Positions 1 to 8,344 of a stretch of 45,197 nt of DNA are shown here, one piece after another. This DNA comes from Bacteroidota bacterium (GTDB lineage: Bacteria; Bacteroidota; Bacteroidia; UKL13-3), in NCBI GenBank assembly GCA_947453415.1, contig CANGGG010000016.1, positions 1-45,197 on the forward strand. Reading direction: 5' to 3'. The first letter of the stretch is position 1. Each line of letters opens with the position of its first letter. Below the pieces are notes generated by a model that was not told the DNA's origin, searched no databases, and was given only the letters and a program-made list of their open reading frames with translations. The translations under genes were made by a program, and so were the position numbers.

Positions 1-377
1 CCTGATTTTGACATTAGAAACCATTTGTAAAAAGTATAGCCATTATAATTTTCATTTTTTGAACAAAATAAGTTGGCAGTTTTACGCACTAATTGGTAAA
101 AAATCCAATCGTTTAAACTCAATTTGGTTTTATATTCCAATAAATTTTTTACAATTACATTTGATTCAGAGTCATTTATTTGATTAATTAAAACAGCAAT
201 ATTTTCCTCATTAATTTTTGTTTTATTATTAATCTTCTTTAACAAATTATTTGTAATGTAAACTGAATCGCCATAAAATTCAACACATAAGTTTCCTTTG
301 TTTTCTTGTGAGAAAACGCCCTTTGGCAAAATTTGGATACAAAGGAAAACGATTAATATATAAATACACTTTTTCAA
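1..377 (-). CDS. Conserved exported protein, C-terminus beyond the window
   Basis: Only the first 125 or so codons are present; the frame is open to the left edge. There is no ATG in frame, and an in-frame stop lies just upstream of the TTG at 375-377, so TTG is the probable start. The N-terminus (KKCIYILIVFLCIQILPKG then VFSQ) is a Sec signal peptide ending near residue 23. The remainder is polar, with a helical-looking stretch and a YTFYKWFLMSKSG motif close to the edge. I recall similar YxxYKWFLxSKSGYD stretches in uncharacterised Bacteroidota proteins, but can assign no function. It is divergent from lepA and shares the AT-rich 378-607 intergenic region with it. Confidence 0.6.
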   Translation of the reverse strand, partial: MKKCIYILIVFLCIQILPKGVFSQENKGNLCVEFYGDSVYITNNLLKKINNKTKINEENIAVLINQINDSESNVIVKNLLEYKTKLSLNDWIFYQLVRKTANLFCSKNENYNGYTFYKWFLMSKS

Positions 378-593
378 TGCTGATTATCAGTTCACCACAA
401 ATATAAGAATAAATTAACAATTACATAACATTTAAAATAAATATTTGGCAGTTTATTGGTTTTTTTTAAAAATTAATTTTAAAATATTATAAATCAATGT
501 TTAAAAAAAATATAAAAATATCAATTTCAATTAGTAATGAATCAATTGAAAAATGGAATACGAAATACAAACAATTATCAAATTCTAAAACAC

Positions 594-601
594 TATATTT
601 G
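594..601 (+). promoter_or_regulatory. Candidate -7 box for lepA
   Basis: TATATTTG matches the Bacteroidota -7 consensus TAnnTTTG and is followed by C. It ends 6 bases before the lepA ATG at 608, so transcription would begin at about the start codon and the mRNA would be nearly leaderless. No clear TTTG -33 box is present at the usual 18-19 bp spacing, so support is partial. Confidence 0.35.
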
Positions 602-607
602 CATGGA

Positions 608-2395
608 ATGGAAAACATACGTAACTTTTGTATCATTGCTCATATTGACCACGGAAAGAGCACATTAGCAGATAGACTTTTAGAATATACTCAAACTACA
701 AGTAAAAGAGAAATGCAAGCTCAACTGCTTGATAACATGGATTTGGAGCGAGAAAGAGGAATTACCATAAAAAGTCATGCTATTCAAATGAAGTATGAGC
801 TAAATGGTCAAAAATATATTTTAAATTTAATTGATACTCCCGGACACGTAGATTTTAGCTATGAAGTTTCCCGTTCTATTGCTGCATGCGATGGCGCATT
901 GTTAATTGTTGATTCAAGTCAAGGTATTCAAGCTCAAACCATTTCAAATTTATATTTAGCCATTGAACAAGGATTAGAAATTATTCCAATTTTAAATAAA
1001 ATTGATTTACCAAGCTCTATGCCTGAAGAAGTAAGCGACCAAATAATTGATTTAATTGGTTGTGATTATACTGATATTTTAAGAGCGAGTGGAAAAACTG
1101 GTCAAGGAGTTTTAGAAATTTTAAAAGCGGTAGTTGAAAGAGTTCCACCACCAAAAGGTAATGTTACTGCTCCTTTAAAAGCATTAATTTTTGATTCTGT
1201 ATTTAATTCATTTCGTGGAATTATAGCTTACTTCAGAATTATAGATGGAGTTATAAAAAAAGGTGATAAAGTGAAATTCATGGCAACTGGCAAAGAATAT
1301 TTTGCTGACGAAGTGGGCGTTTTAGGACTTGAAATGGAGCCAAGAAGTGAAGTAAAAGCTGGAGATGTTGGTTATATTATTTCAGGAATTAAAGAAGCCA
1401 GAGAAGTGAAAGTAGGTGATACTTTGACAACTGTGGTTAATCCAACTGCCGAAATTATTAATGGTTTTGAAGATGTAAAGCCAATGGTTTTTGCAGGTAT
1501 TTATCCGGTAGATACTGACGATTTTGAGGAATTACGTGAAAGCATGTATAAGTTACAATTAAATGATGCTTCATTAACTTTTGAACCTGAAAGTTCCGCT
1601 GCTTTAGGCTTTGGTTTTCGTTGTGGATTCCTTGGAATGTTGCACATGGAAATTATTCAAGAACGATTGGAACGTGAGTTTAAAATGACAGTTATTACAA
1701 CTGTTCCAAACGTAAGTTACCATGCTTACACTAAAAAAATGGATTTAATTGTAGTCAATAATCCAAGTGATTTACCAGATCCAAATCATATTGAATACAT
1801 TGAAGAACCATTTATAGCCGCCACCATTATTAGCAGTGCTGAATTTGTTGGACCAATCATGGGTTTATGCCTTGGAAAACGAGGTATGTTAAAAAGTCAA
1901 GTATATTTAACAATGGATCGTGTTGAAATGAAATTTGATATGCCATTAGCAGAAGTTGTTTTTGATTTTTTTGATAAACTAAAAACTATTTCTAAAGGAT
2001 ATGCTTCCTTCGATTATCATCCAATAGGCTATGTTCAAAGTGATTTAGTTAAACTAGATATTTTATTAGCCAAGGACAATGTGGATGCGCTTTCAGCAAT
2101 TATTCACAGAGACAGGGCTTATGATTGGGGTAAAAAAATATGTGAAAAATTAAAGGAATTAATTCCTCGACATCAATTTGAAATACCAGTACAAGCTAGT
2201 ATTGGCGCTAAAGTGATTGCGCGAGAAACCATTAAAGCATTGCGAAAAGATGTAACTGCAAAATGTTATGGTGGCGATATTTCACGTAAACGTAAATTAT
2301 TAGAGAAACAAAAAGAAGGTAAAAAACGCATGCGTCAGGTAGGGAACGTTGAAATTCCTCAATCGGCATTCATGGCAGTTTTAAAAATTGACTAG
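608..2395 (+). CDS. lepA: Elongation factor 4 (LepA), ribosomal back-translocase GTPase
   Basis: A 595-residue translational GTPase that remodels stalled or early ribosomes. The G domain is complete: P-loop AHIDHGKST (residues 11-19), DTPGH (G3) and NKID (G4). The EF-G-like domains follow, then the LepA-specific C-terminus with [19 protein letters not shown] and [12 protein letters not shown]. The open frame extends upstream to 497, but LepA proteins start just before the [11 protein letters not shown] motif, so ATG 608 (MENIRNF) is chosen. It gives the usual family length and agrees with a TATATTTG box immediately upstream. The upstream extension is AT-rich and low in complexity. It stands alone, with dispersed repeats separating it from lipB. 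Confidence 0.97.
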   Translation: MENIRNFCIIAHIDHGKSTLADRLLEYTQTTSKREMQAQLLDNMDLERERGITIKSHAIQMKYELNGQKYILNLIDTPGHVDFSYEVSRSIAACDGALLIVDSSQGIQAQTISNLYLAIEQGLEIIPILNKIDLPSSMPEEVSDQIIDLIGCDYTDILRASGKTGQGVLEILKAVVERVPPPKGNVTAPLKALIFDSVFNSFRGIIAYFRIIDGVIKKGDKVKFMATGKEYFADEVGVLGLEMEPRSEVKAGDVGYIISGIKEAREVKVGDTLTTVVNPTAEIINGFEDVKPMVFAGIYPVDTDDFEELRESMYKLQLNDASLTFEPESSAALGFGFRCGFLGMLHMEIIQERLEREFKMTVITTVPNVSYHAYTKKMDLIVVNNPSDLPDPNHIEYIEEPFIAATIISSAEFVGPIMGLCLGKRGMLKSQVYLTMDRVEMKFDMPLAEVVFDFFDKLKTISKGYASFDYHPIGYVQSDLVKLDILLAKDNVDALSAIIHRDRAYDWGKKICEKLKELIPRHQFEIPVQASIGAKVIARETIKALRKDVTAKCYGGDISRKRKLLEKQKEGKKRMRQVGNVEIPQSAFMAVLKID

Positions 2396-2399
2396 AGAA

Positions 2400-2514
2400 T
2401 TGGCAACTAGCATCTGGCCTCTAGCTTCTAGCAAATAAAACATTAAAGTTAAGTTTAGCATAAATAGATAATAAAATAAAAAGCCAGCTGCCAGTGGCTA
2501 GAAGCCAGCAGCTA
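2400..2514. repeat. Dispersed GCTAGAAGCCAGC-type repeat, two inverted arms
   Basis: Two short arms at about 2401-2434 and 2483-2514 are built from the same vocabulary (CTGGC, CTAGCTTCTAGC / GGCTAGAAGCCAGCAGC) in opposite orientations, so the transcript between lepA and lipB could fold into a long imperfect hairpin. Related sequence recurs at 34231-34293, 36314-36360, 41319-41358 and 43262-43285. It ends 6 bases before the lipB ATG. Confidence 0.6.
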
Positions 2515-2520
2515 ATAAAA

Positions 2521-3228
2521 ATGGTAAAAACAAATTTTATAGATTGGGGCTTAATTGATTACCAAGAAGCTTGGGACCAACAGGAAGCAATTTTAAAACT
2601 AAAAGTTGAAACCAAATTAGCTGAACGAGAATTACCCATTGAAGCAAAAACTGCATTAAGTAATGAACTAATATTTTGCCAGCATCCTCATGTATATACA
2701 TTGGGAAAAAGCGGCTCTTTAGACAATTTATTGCTGAATGAAGAAGATTTAAAAAAGGCTGAAGCAACTTTTTACAAAATAAATCGTGGTGGAGATATTA
2801 CTTATCATGGCCCAGGCCAACTCGTGGCCTACCCTATTTTAGATTTAGAACAATTTTTTACAGATATTCATAAGTACCTTCGGTTTTTGGAAGAAGCCGT
2901 GATTAACACCATTGCTCATTATGGAATAAAAGGCGGAAGATATGAAGGTTATACAGGAGTTTGGATAGATGCTGACAAAGCATCTGCTCGAAAAATTTGT
3001 GCCATGGGTGTTCGTTGTAGTCGCTGGATTACCATGCACGGATTGGCATTAAATGTAAATACCAATTTAGCTTATTTTAAAAACATTGTACCATGCGGTA
3101 TAGATGATAAAGATGTTACTAGCATAGCCAAAGAAGTTGGCCTCGATGTTGATTTTAACGAAGTAAGCAATATTTTAAAATCAGAAATTGCCAAGCAATT
3201 TGAAATGATGATAATTGAAAAGGAATAA
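2521..3228 (+). CDS. lipB: Octanoyl-[acyl carrier protein]:protein N-octanoyltransferase (LipB)
   Basis: This 235-residue enzyme transfers octanoyl from ACP to lipoyl domains of 2-oxoacid dehydrogenases and the glycine cleavage H protein, the first step of endogenous lipoate synthesis. The family signatures are all present: RGGDITYHGPGQLVAYPI, a KICAMGVRCSRWITMHGLAL block holding the catalytic Lys, and VPCGIDDKDVTSI holding the acyl-accepting Cys. An upstream in-frame ATG at 2494 lies inside a dispersed repeat, so ATG 2521 (MVKTNFIDWG) is preferred. A strong hairpin terminator follows. It fits functionally with the lipoamide dehydrogenase at 31931, although the genes are not linked. Confidence 0.95.
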   Translation: MVKTNFIDWGLIDYQEAWDQQEAILKLKVETKLAERELPIEAKTALSNELIFCQHPHVYTLGKSGSLDNLLLNEEDLKKAEATFYKINRGGDITYHGPGQLVAYPILDLEQFFTDIHKYLRFLEEAVINTIAHYGIKGGRYEGYTGVWIDADKASARKICAMGVRCSRWITMHGLALNVNTNLAYFKNIVPCGIDDKDVTSIAKEVGLDVDFNEVSNILKSEIAKQFEMMIIEKE

Positions 3229-3272
3229 TTATAAATTTTATTGATTTTAAAGTTTAAAAACTTTTTTTAAAT

Positions 3273-3325
3273 CTATAAATACTTTGAATTTTTATTTAAA
3301 AGTCAAAGTATTTATAGGTTTTTTT
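3273..3325. terminator. Bidirectional rho-independent terminator between lipB and the S9 peptidase
   Basis: A perfect 15-bp stem: CTATAAATACTTTGA (3273-3287) pairs with TCAAAGTATTTATAG (3303-3317) around a 15-base loop. A T-run follows and an A/T-rich run precedes it. It lies between converging genes and can serve both. Confidence 0.85.
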
Positions 3326-3330
3326 TTATG

Positions 3331-5544
3331 CTATTTCAAGTAATCGTTAAAGTATTGATTTATCTTTTTAAATAAATGGACTCTGTCTTTTCCCGTTACA
3401 TTATGTTCGTGAGTGGGATAAACTGCATAATCTATTAATTTGCCATCATCTACACATTGTTTAGCATAATTTAAAGTATGATTCCAAAGAACAGTATTAT
3501 CGTTTGTTCCATGAATTAAAAGTAATTTTCCTTTTAAGTTTTTGGCATAATTTAACAAGTTATTTTCTTGATAACCTTCAGGGTTTTCTTGCGGAGTATC
3601 CATGTATCTTTCGGTATACATAATTTCGTACATGCTCCAATCAATTACAGCGCCACCAGCTACTCCAACTTTAAATACATCGGGTGTGCGCGTTAATAAA
3701 CTAGTGGTCATAAATCCACCAAAACTCCAACCATATACTCCTAATTTGGTGGAGTCAACAAACTTTTGTTGCTTTAAAAAACTAATACCAGCCAATTGAT
3801 CTTCCATTTCATATTTACCCAAATGACGGTGCGTAACATTTTCAAAATCTAATCCACGATTCAGTGAACCTCTATTATCTAAAGTGAAAATTACATAGCC
3901 TTGCTGCGCAAAAGAAAGCATCCAAAGTTCTGCTTGTCCTAACCAACTATTAGTAACCATTTGTGCATGCGGACCACCATAAACATAAACAATTACAGGA
4001 TATTTTTTTGTTTCATCAAAATTGGCAGGTTTAATCATTCTATAGTTCAAATCAGTAATTCCATCAGGAGATTTTATTTTTCCTAAACTAATTTCTGTAG
4101 GTAAATAATTTACAATTGGGTTTACTGCATTTACCAATGAACCATATATTCTACCTTTATTATCGTTTAAAATAATTTGACGAGGCGTACTAAAATTACT
4201 GAAATTATCAATGATAAAAACACCGTCTTCACTCACCATGGAATTATGAATTCCTTCCATTTTATTATGCTGCGTAATTTTAGCATTTTTCATTTCTATT
4301 GAATACAAATATTTATTCATACCATCGCTAGAAAAAGCGTTAAAATACAGGTTTGCGCCTGTTGCGTCAAAACCTACTATTTCACTAATATGTTGCTTAA
4401 AATTTGTCAATTGTTTTAATAATTTTCCACCTCTTTCGTATAAATACAAATTATTAAATCCGTTGCGCTCACTCATCCATATAAATTGTTTTTCATTGTT
4501 TTTAACAAACAAAACAGGTTTTTCTGGCTCTACATATTTTGAATGCGTTTCAGTAAATAAAGTTTTTATATATTTACCTGTAATGCCATCATATAAATTC
4601 AATTTCATTTCGTTTTGGGCCCTATTCACAACTGCTATGTATAAGTATTCTTCATTGGGGCTCCAAGCAATATTTGTTAAATATTGTTCAGCGGGTTCAC
4701 CTGTTTCTACTTCTATATTTCTCTTCTTTACAAAATCATAAATATTTACTTTTACTTCATGGCTTTTAGCTCCAGACATTGGATATTTAATGTTTTCAAT
4801 TTTAGATGGCTTACTATCAAACTTCATTAAAGCATAGTCTGTTACCATATTTTCGTTCATAGAATAATAGGCCAATTTATTTCCTTTTGAACTCCAAAAA
4901 GTACCTTTAACTATTCCAAATTCATTTCTATGAACAGCTTTTCCATTCACTACACTTACACCATTATTATTTGCAATAATCATATCCGTTTGAACGATGC
5001 CATCTTTTTTTCCTTTTTTCTGAAATTCTAATAGTGTAAAAATGGATGAAGCGTCACTTACAAACAGTTGATCATTTACAGTATAAGCTAATCTTTTTGA
5101 TGTTTTTTCAAAATCTAAATTTTCAGCATTTCCACTTGCTTTTGCTATGATATTAGTTTTTTTTGTAGTGAAATCGTACGTAAATACAGCGTTATTATAT
5201 GTATATATTATTGAATTATTGTCGCTCCACGAAAAAAAAGGAAATCGTTCAAACTTTGTATCCTCAGGCATTACTCCATAAAATGAATTGTATAAATCTT
5301 CCACTTTTAAAATGGTATCTCGATTTAAATTGGGAGTATTGATATAAATTAATACTTCTTTCCCATTTTGCTTACCAACATAGCTCATTGTTTTATTATC
5401 GGGTTTCCACATGAGTTGACTTAAGCGCTCAGGTGCAAGTGTGGTTCTACCTTTTAAAATAGCATCATCAATGGATAAAATTTGATTTTGAGCTTGCGTA
5501 AATCCAACACAAAAAATGGCAATAATTAGAAATATTTTTTTCAT
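3331..5544 (-). CDS. Exported S9 family peptidase (dipeptidyl peptidase IV-like)
   Basis: A 737-residue serine exopeptidase of the prolyl oligopeptidase/DPP IV type, expected in the periplasm or at the outer membrane, where it would trim peptides, often after proline. The signal peptide is MKKIFLIIAIFCVGFTQAQ. An N-terminal beta-propeller (DPPIV_N) spans roughly residues 40-500. The alpha/beta-hydrolase domain follows, with GWSFGG (Ser about 607), GTNDNT (Asp about 682) and HEHN (His about 714) as the catalytic triad. The open frame begins at 5616, but the first 24 codons are not signal-like, so ATG 5544 is chosen. Convergent with lipB across a shared terminator. Confidence 0.93.
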   Translation of the reverse strand: MKKIFLIIAIFCVGFTQAQNQILSIDDAILKGRTTLAPERLSQLMWKPDNKTMSYVGKQNGKEVLIYINTPNLNRDTILKVEDLYNSFYGVMPEDTKFERFPFFSWSDNNSIIYTYNNAVFTYDFTTKKTNIIAKASGNAENLDFEKTSKRLAYTVNDQLFVSDASSIFTLLEFQKKGKKDGIVQTDMIIANNNGVSVVNGKAVHRNEFGIVKGTFWSSKGNKLAYYSMNENMVTDYALMKFDSKPSKIENIKYPMSGAKSHEVKVNIYDFVKKRNIEVETGEPAEQYLTNIAWSPNEEYLYIAVVNRAQNEMKLNLYDGITGKYIKTLFTETHSKYVEPEKPVLFVKNNEKQFIWMSERNGFNNLYLYERGGKLLKQLTNFKQHISEIVGFDATGANLYFNAFSSDGMNKYLYSIEMKNAKITQHNKMEGIHNSMVSEDGVFIIDNFSNFSTPRQIILNDNKGRIYGSLVNAVNPIVNYLPTEISLGKIKSPDGITDLNYRMIKPANFDETKKYPVIVYVYGGPHAQMVTNSWLGQAELWMLSFAQQGYVIFTLDNRGSLNRGLDFENVTHRHLGKYEMEDQLAGISFLKQQKFVDSTKLGVYGWSFGGFMTTSLLTRTPDVFKVGVAGGAVIDWSMYEIMYTERYMDTPQENPEGYQENNLLNYAKNLKGKLLLIHGTNDNTVLWNHTLNYAKQCVDDGKLIDYAVYPTHEHNVTGKDRVHLFKKINQYFNDYLK

Positions 5545-5749
5545 AGTAATTTTTTTTTTCGATCTGCGATAATACCAAATACATTTACATTTTGAAAACC
5601 TTTTATCAATTATCAACTAGTTTATTTAAAAAACTTTCGTTTAAAAAGATTTGAACTAAGATTTTGTAAAAAATAAAATTTATGACAAAACTTCCAAATA
5701 AATATAAAGCATAAAACCTAAATTGCGTCCTTAATATTTTTAAAAATAA

Positions 5750-6517
5750 ATGTCAAACAAACCATTAATTTTAATAACCAACGATGATGGAATAACTGCA
5801 CCTGGAATCAAAGCCTTGGTAAATGCAGTGAAAGATTTAGGTGAAATTATAGTGGTGGCCCCCGATGCACCTCAAAGTGCAATGGGACACGCAATAACAA
5901 TTAGCAAGCCATTGCGTTTATCACAAACAGATTTGTATGGCGAAATAAAATCGTTTCAATGCAGTGGAACTCCGGCTGATTGTGTAAAATTAGGCGTTGA
6001 TAAAGTAATGCACCGCAAACCCGATTTATTACTTTCAGGTATCAATCACGGAAGTAATTCATCAATAAATGTTTTATATAGCGGAACCATGAGTGCAGCA
6101 ATGGAAGGTTGCATTGAAGGGATTCCCTCAGCTGGCTTTAGCCTATGTGATTTTTCATATGAAGCAGATTTTACATTAGCAGCCGAAATAGCTAGAAAAA
6201 TTACTATCAATATTTTAAAAGAAAAATTACCTAAAGGCGTTTTACTAAATGTAAATATTCCTAAAATACCCAAAGAATTATTGCAAGGCATAAAAATTTG
6301 CAGACAAGCAAATGCAAAATGGGAGGAAGAATTTGATGAAAGATTAGATCCAAATGGCAGAAAATACTATTGGCTTACAGGAAAATTTACTAACTTTGAT
6401 GAAGGACAAGATACGGATGAATGGGCATTGGCAAACAATTATGCATCGGTAGTTCCTGTGCAATTTGATTTAACCGCACATGAAGCAATTACAGAAATAA
6501 ATAAATGGAATTTTTAA
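5750..6517 (+). CDS. surE: 5'/3'-nucleotidase SurE
   Basis: A metal-dependent nucleoside 5'-monophosphate phosphatase of 255 residues, the usual SurE length. The N-terminal ILITNDDG motif gives the metal-binding Asp pair (residues 12-13), APDAPQSAMGHAIT carries the conserved Ser, and LSGINHGSNSS carries the metal-binding Asn. The start at MSNKPLILITNDDG matches the family. The next gene begins at, or just before, its stop codon, so the two are probably co-transcribed. SurE followed by a small membrane protein is an arrangement I recall in other Bacteroidota. Confidence 0.96.
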   Translation: MSNKPLILITNDDGITAPGIKALVNAVKDLGEIIVVAPDAPQSAMGHAITISKPLRLSQTDLYGEIKSFQCSGTPADCVKLGVDKVMHRKPDLLLSGINHGSNSSINVLYSGTMSAAMEGCIEGIPSAGFSLCDFSYEADFTLAAEIARKITINILKEKLPKGVLLNVNIPKIPKELLQGIKICRQANAKWEEEFDERLDPNGRKYYWLTGKFTNFDEGQDTDEWALANNYASVVPVQFDLTAHEAITEINKWNF

Positions 6518-6522
6518 ATAAA

Positions 6523-6831
6523 ATGATAAATAAAAACAAATTCGACCACCTTTTTATAGGATTAATTCTAGGATTAATGGCACCAACTTTAGGAATTATC
6601 ATATTTTTCTATTCCAAATTTAGTGAAAGTAATTTAAGTGAATTTTTAACCATATCTATTCAAGAAAAAATGCTTTCTCCGTTATTAAGTTTATGCGCAG
6701 TTATAAACTTAGCTGTGTTTTATTCATTTATTCAATTTGATAAATTACATACAGCAAAAGGAATCATTTTAGCTACATTCATTTATGGCTTAGCCATTGT
6801 ATTATTAAAGTTTGGAATTGTAAGTTTGTAA
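6523..6831 (+). CDS. Small integral membrane protein downstream of surE
   Basis: A 102-residue hydrophobic protein with three or four predicted membrane helices (LFIGLILGLMAPTLGIIIFF; LLSLCAVINLAVFYSFI; IILATFIYGLAIVLL). ATG 6523 lies just after the surE stop. An earlier ATG at 6505 would overlap surE by 13 bases and add six residues; both are possible. The GxxxGLxAPxxG pattern in the first helix looks conserved, but I recognise no function. Operon position suggests coupling to surE only through transcription. Confidence 0.75.
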   Translation: MINKNKFDHLFIGLILGLMAPTLGIIIFFYSKFSESNLSEFLTISIQEKMLSPLLSLCAVINLAVFYSFIQFDKLHTAKGIILATFIYGLAIVLLKFGIVSL

Positions 6832-6853
6832 AATATATTTGCAAATGTAAAAA

Positions 6854-6900
6854 GGGGAATTAGCTCTTCTGATGTGTCGGAAGGCTAGAGCGCTTTACTA
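6854..6900 (+). pseudogene. Decayed tRNA-like 5' half upstream of tRNA-Ala
   Basis: GGGGAATTAGCTC followed about 17 bases later by GGCTAGAGCGCTT copies the acceptor and D-arm of the adjacent tRNA-Ala (GGGGGATTAGCTC, GGCTAGAGCGCTT). An insertion sits in the D-loop, and no recognisable anticodon or T-arm follows. It is therefore a truncated copy that cannot be a functional tRNA. Confidence 0.6.
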
Positions 6901-6920
6901 AAAGTTTAGTTTAATATATT

Positions 6921-6994
<74 letters not shown>

Positions 6995-7000
6995 CAAAAA

Positions 7001-7082
7001 GAGTTACATTTAGCTAGAGCATCCCACATAATTTATTAGGAATGCGACCGGTTCTCCCGATTAATCAGGACGGTATTCTCCA
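7001..7082 (+). pseudogene. Decayed tRNA-like copy downstream of tRNA-Ala
   Basis: CATTTAGCTAGAGC matches CATTTGGCTAGAGC of the tRNA D-arm, and the 3' end GGTATTCTCCACAAAAAG parallels the tRNA's own GATATCCTCCACAAAAAG, including bases past the mature end. The anticodon and T-loop regions are replaced or expanded (a CATCCC/GGAATG stem; TTCTCCCGATTAATCAGGA in place of the T-loop). A degenerate duplicate of the tRNA gene. Confidence 0.6.
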
Positions 7083-7083
7083 C

Positions 7084-7110
7084 AAAAAGCGGTTTATTGC
7101 AGCTTTTTTA
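7084..7110 (+). terminator. Terminator of the tRNA transcript
   Basis: AAAAAGC (7084-7090) pairs with GCTTTTT (about 7101-7108), with an 11-base loop and continuing T residues, just after the second tRNA-like copy. Confidence 0.55.
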
Positions 7111-7302
7111 TTTATAATAAATATTTAGCATACATTATTATTCAAAATCAATAATCAATATCACATTGGATAAACTCAGTGTTTTTTCTTTAAATTTATC
7201 TTAATATTTTCACTTTGAATTGTTTAAATTAAAATTCAAGTAGTGATTAAATAAATTTAATTCTAAAAATCCATAATATTTAATATTATTGTATGTACTA
7301 AA

Positions 7303-7827
7303 ATGAATTATAAATTGAAAAATATATCCATATTTATCGTAATATTATTTCCAATGTTTGTTATTGGGCAAACAAATGCTGTTGAAACTCAAATATCAAG
7401 TTTAGAAAATTTATATATTGAAGAAGTAGCAAAAAATGTAGAGTTAACAGCTAAAGTTAGTTCACTTTCGCACAAAATAGAAACCTTAAAAGACGAGTTA
7501 AAGGCAAACAAAGATTCAATTGCAAATCAATCATTCATATTACAAGAAAAGACAAATAATTTACTTGATTTACAAGCAAAGAGCGAGGAAGCGGTGAATT
7601 TATCTTTAGAAGGTTTTGAGAAAAAATATTTGGAACAAAACAATTCCATTGATTATTTAAAAGCAAAGATGAAAGAAGATTTAATAACTAAACTTACATT
7701 TTATGGAATTATAATATTAGTATTTAGTTTAGTAATGTTTTTGGGTGTAAAAATGGCAACAAAAGTACTTTTGAAAAAGCAAAAACAAGGTTGGATAGAA
7801 TTCAACGAATCATTATTTAAAAATTAG
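7303..7827 (+). CDS. Coiled-coil membrane protein, first gene of the GldLM-like operon
   Basis: A 174-residue protein I do not recognise as a named family. It begins with a probable signal peptide (ISIFIVILFPMFVIGQ, cleavage after Gly/Gln near residue 23). About 100 residues with heptad-like Leu/Ile spacing follow (ISSLENLYIEEV to IDYLKAKMKEDL), consistent with a coiled coil. One membrane helix is at about 132-150 (FYGIIILVFSLVMFLGV), then a short basic tail of about 24 residues. The predicted topology is a periplasmic coiled coil anchored in the inner membrane by its C-terminus. It lies 17 bases before the GldL homologue. It takes the place of GldK in the canonical gldKLMN order but has no lipobox and does not resemble GldK. 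Confidence 0.85.
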   Translation: MNYKLKNISIFIVILFPMFVIGQTNAVETQISSLENLYIEEVAKNVELTAKVSSLSHKIETLKDELKANKDSIANQSFILQEKTNNLLDLQAKSEEAVNLSLEGFEKKYLEQNNSIDYLKAKMKEDLITKLTFYGIIILVFSLVMFLGVKMATKVLLKKQKQGWIEFNESLFKN

Positions 7828-7844
7828 TTTTAAAAAAAATATTT

Positions 7845-8342
7845 ATGACAAAAAAAGTAAAAGGAAAATTAAATATCATAACATTTATTTATGGTTTTGG
7901 TGCAGCTGTAATATTAATAGCTTCAATGTTTAAATTTATAGGTTGGGATTATGCAAATGAATTATTTGTATTTGGATTATCAATTGAAGCCACAATATTT
8001 CTAATATCTGCTTTTGAAAGATCTACCCCAGACAAAGATTATAATTGGGAAAACGTATTTCCACAACTTACTGCTATTAAAGAAGAAAACGAAGATATTA
8101 GCAAAGGATATCAGGATGCAATGGCACAATTCAGTGTAACTTTAAATGCTTTGTCACAACAAATGAATGAATTTAATACTTCAATTGTTTCTATAAAAAA
8201 CGAAATGTTGGAAAGTGCAAATTCAAGTAAAGTGATGCATTCAAATGTAGAAGAGTTTAACAATCAAATAGACGAATACAACAAAAACATGAAAATAATA
8301 AATTCAAAATACCAGGAATTTATTACAAAAGGTAATGTATAA
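7845..8342 (+). CDS. GldL-like proton-conducting motor subunit (short paralogue)
   Basis: At 165 residues it is shorter than typical GldL (about 215), but the membrane core is conserved. IYGFGAAVILIASMFKFIGW is helix 1 and VFGLSIEATIFLISAFE is helix 2. DYNWENVFPQL corresponds to the DWTLVYPEL of GldL. Glu48 in helix 2 aligns with the intramembrane Glu of GldL thought to carry protons. The C-terminal 90 residues are polar and helical (cytoplasmic), as in GldL. In the T9SS, five GldL surround two GldM helices and use the proton-motive force to drive rotation. The downstream GldM-like genes start 3 bases after its stop, so it probably forms a dedicated motor with them. Confidence 0.88.
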   Translation: MTKKVKGKLNIITFIYGFGAAVILIASMFKFIGWDYANELFVFGLSIEATIFLISAFERSTPDKDYNWENVFPQLTAIKEENEDISKGYQDAMAQFSVTLNALSQQMNEFNTSIVSIKNEMLESANSSKVMHSNVEEFNNQIDEYNKNMKIINSKYQEFITKGNV

Positions 8343-8344
8343 AT

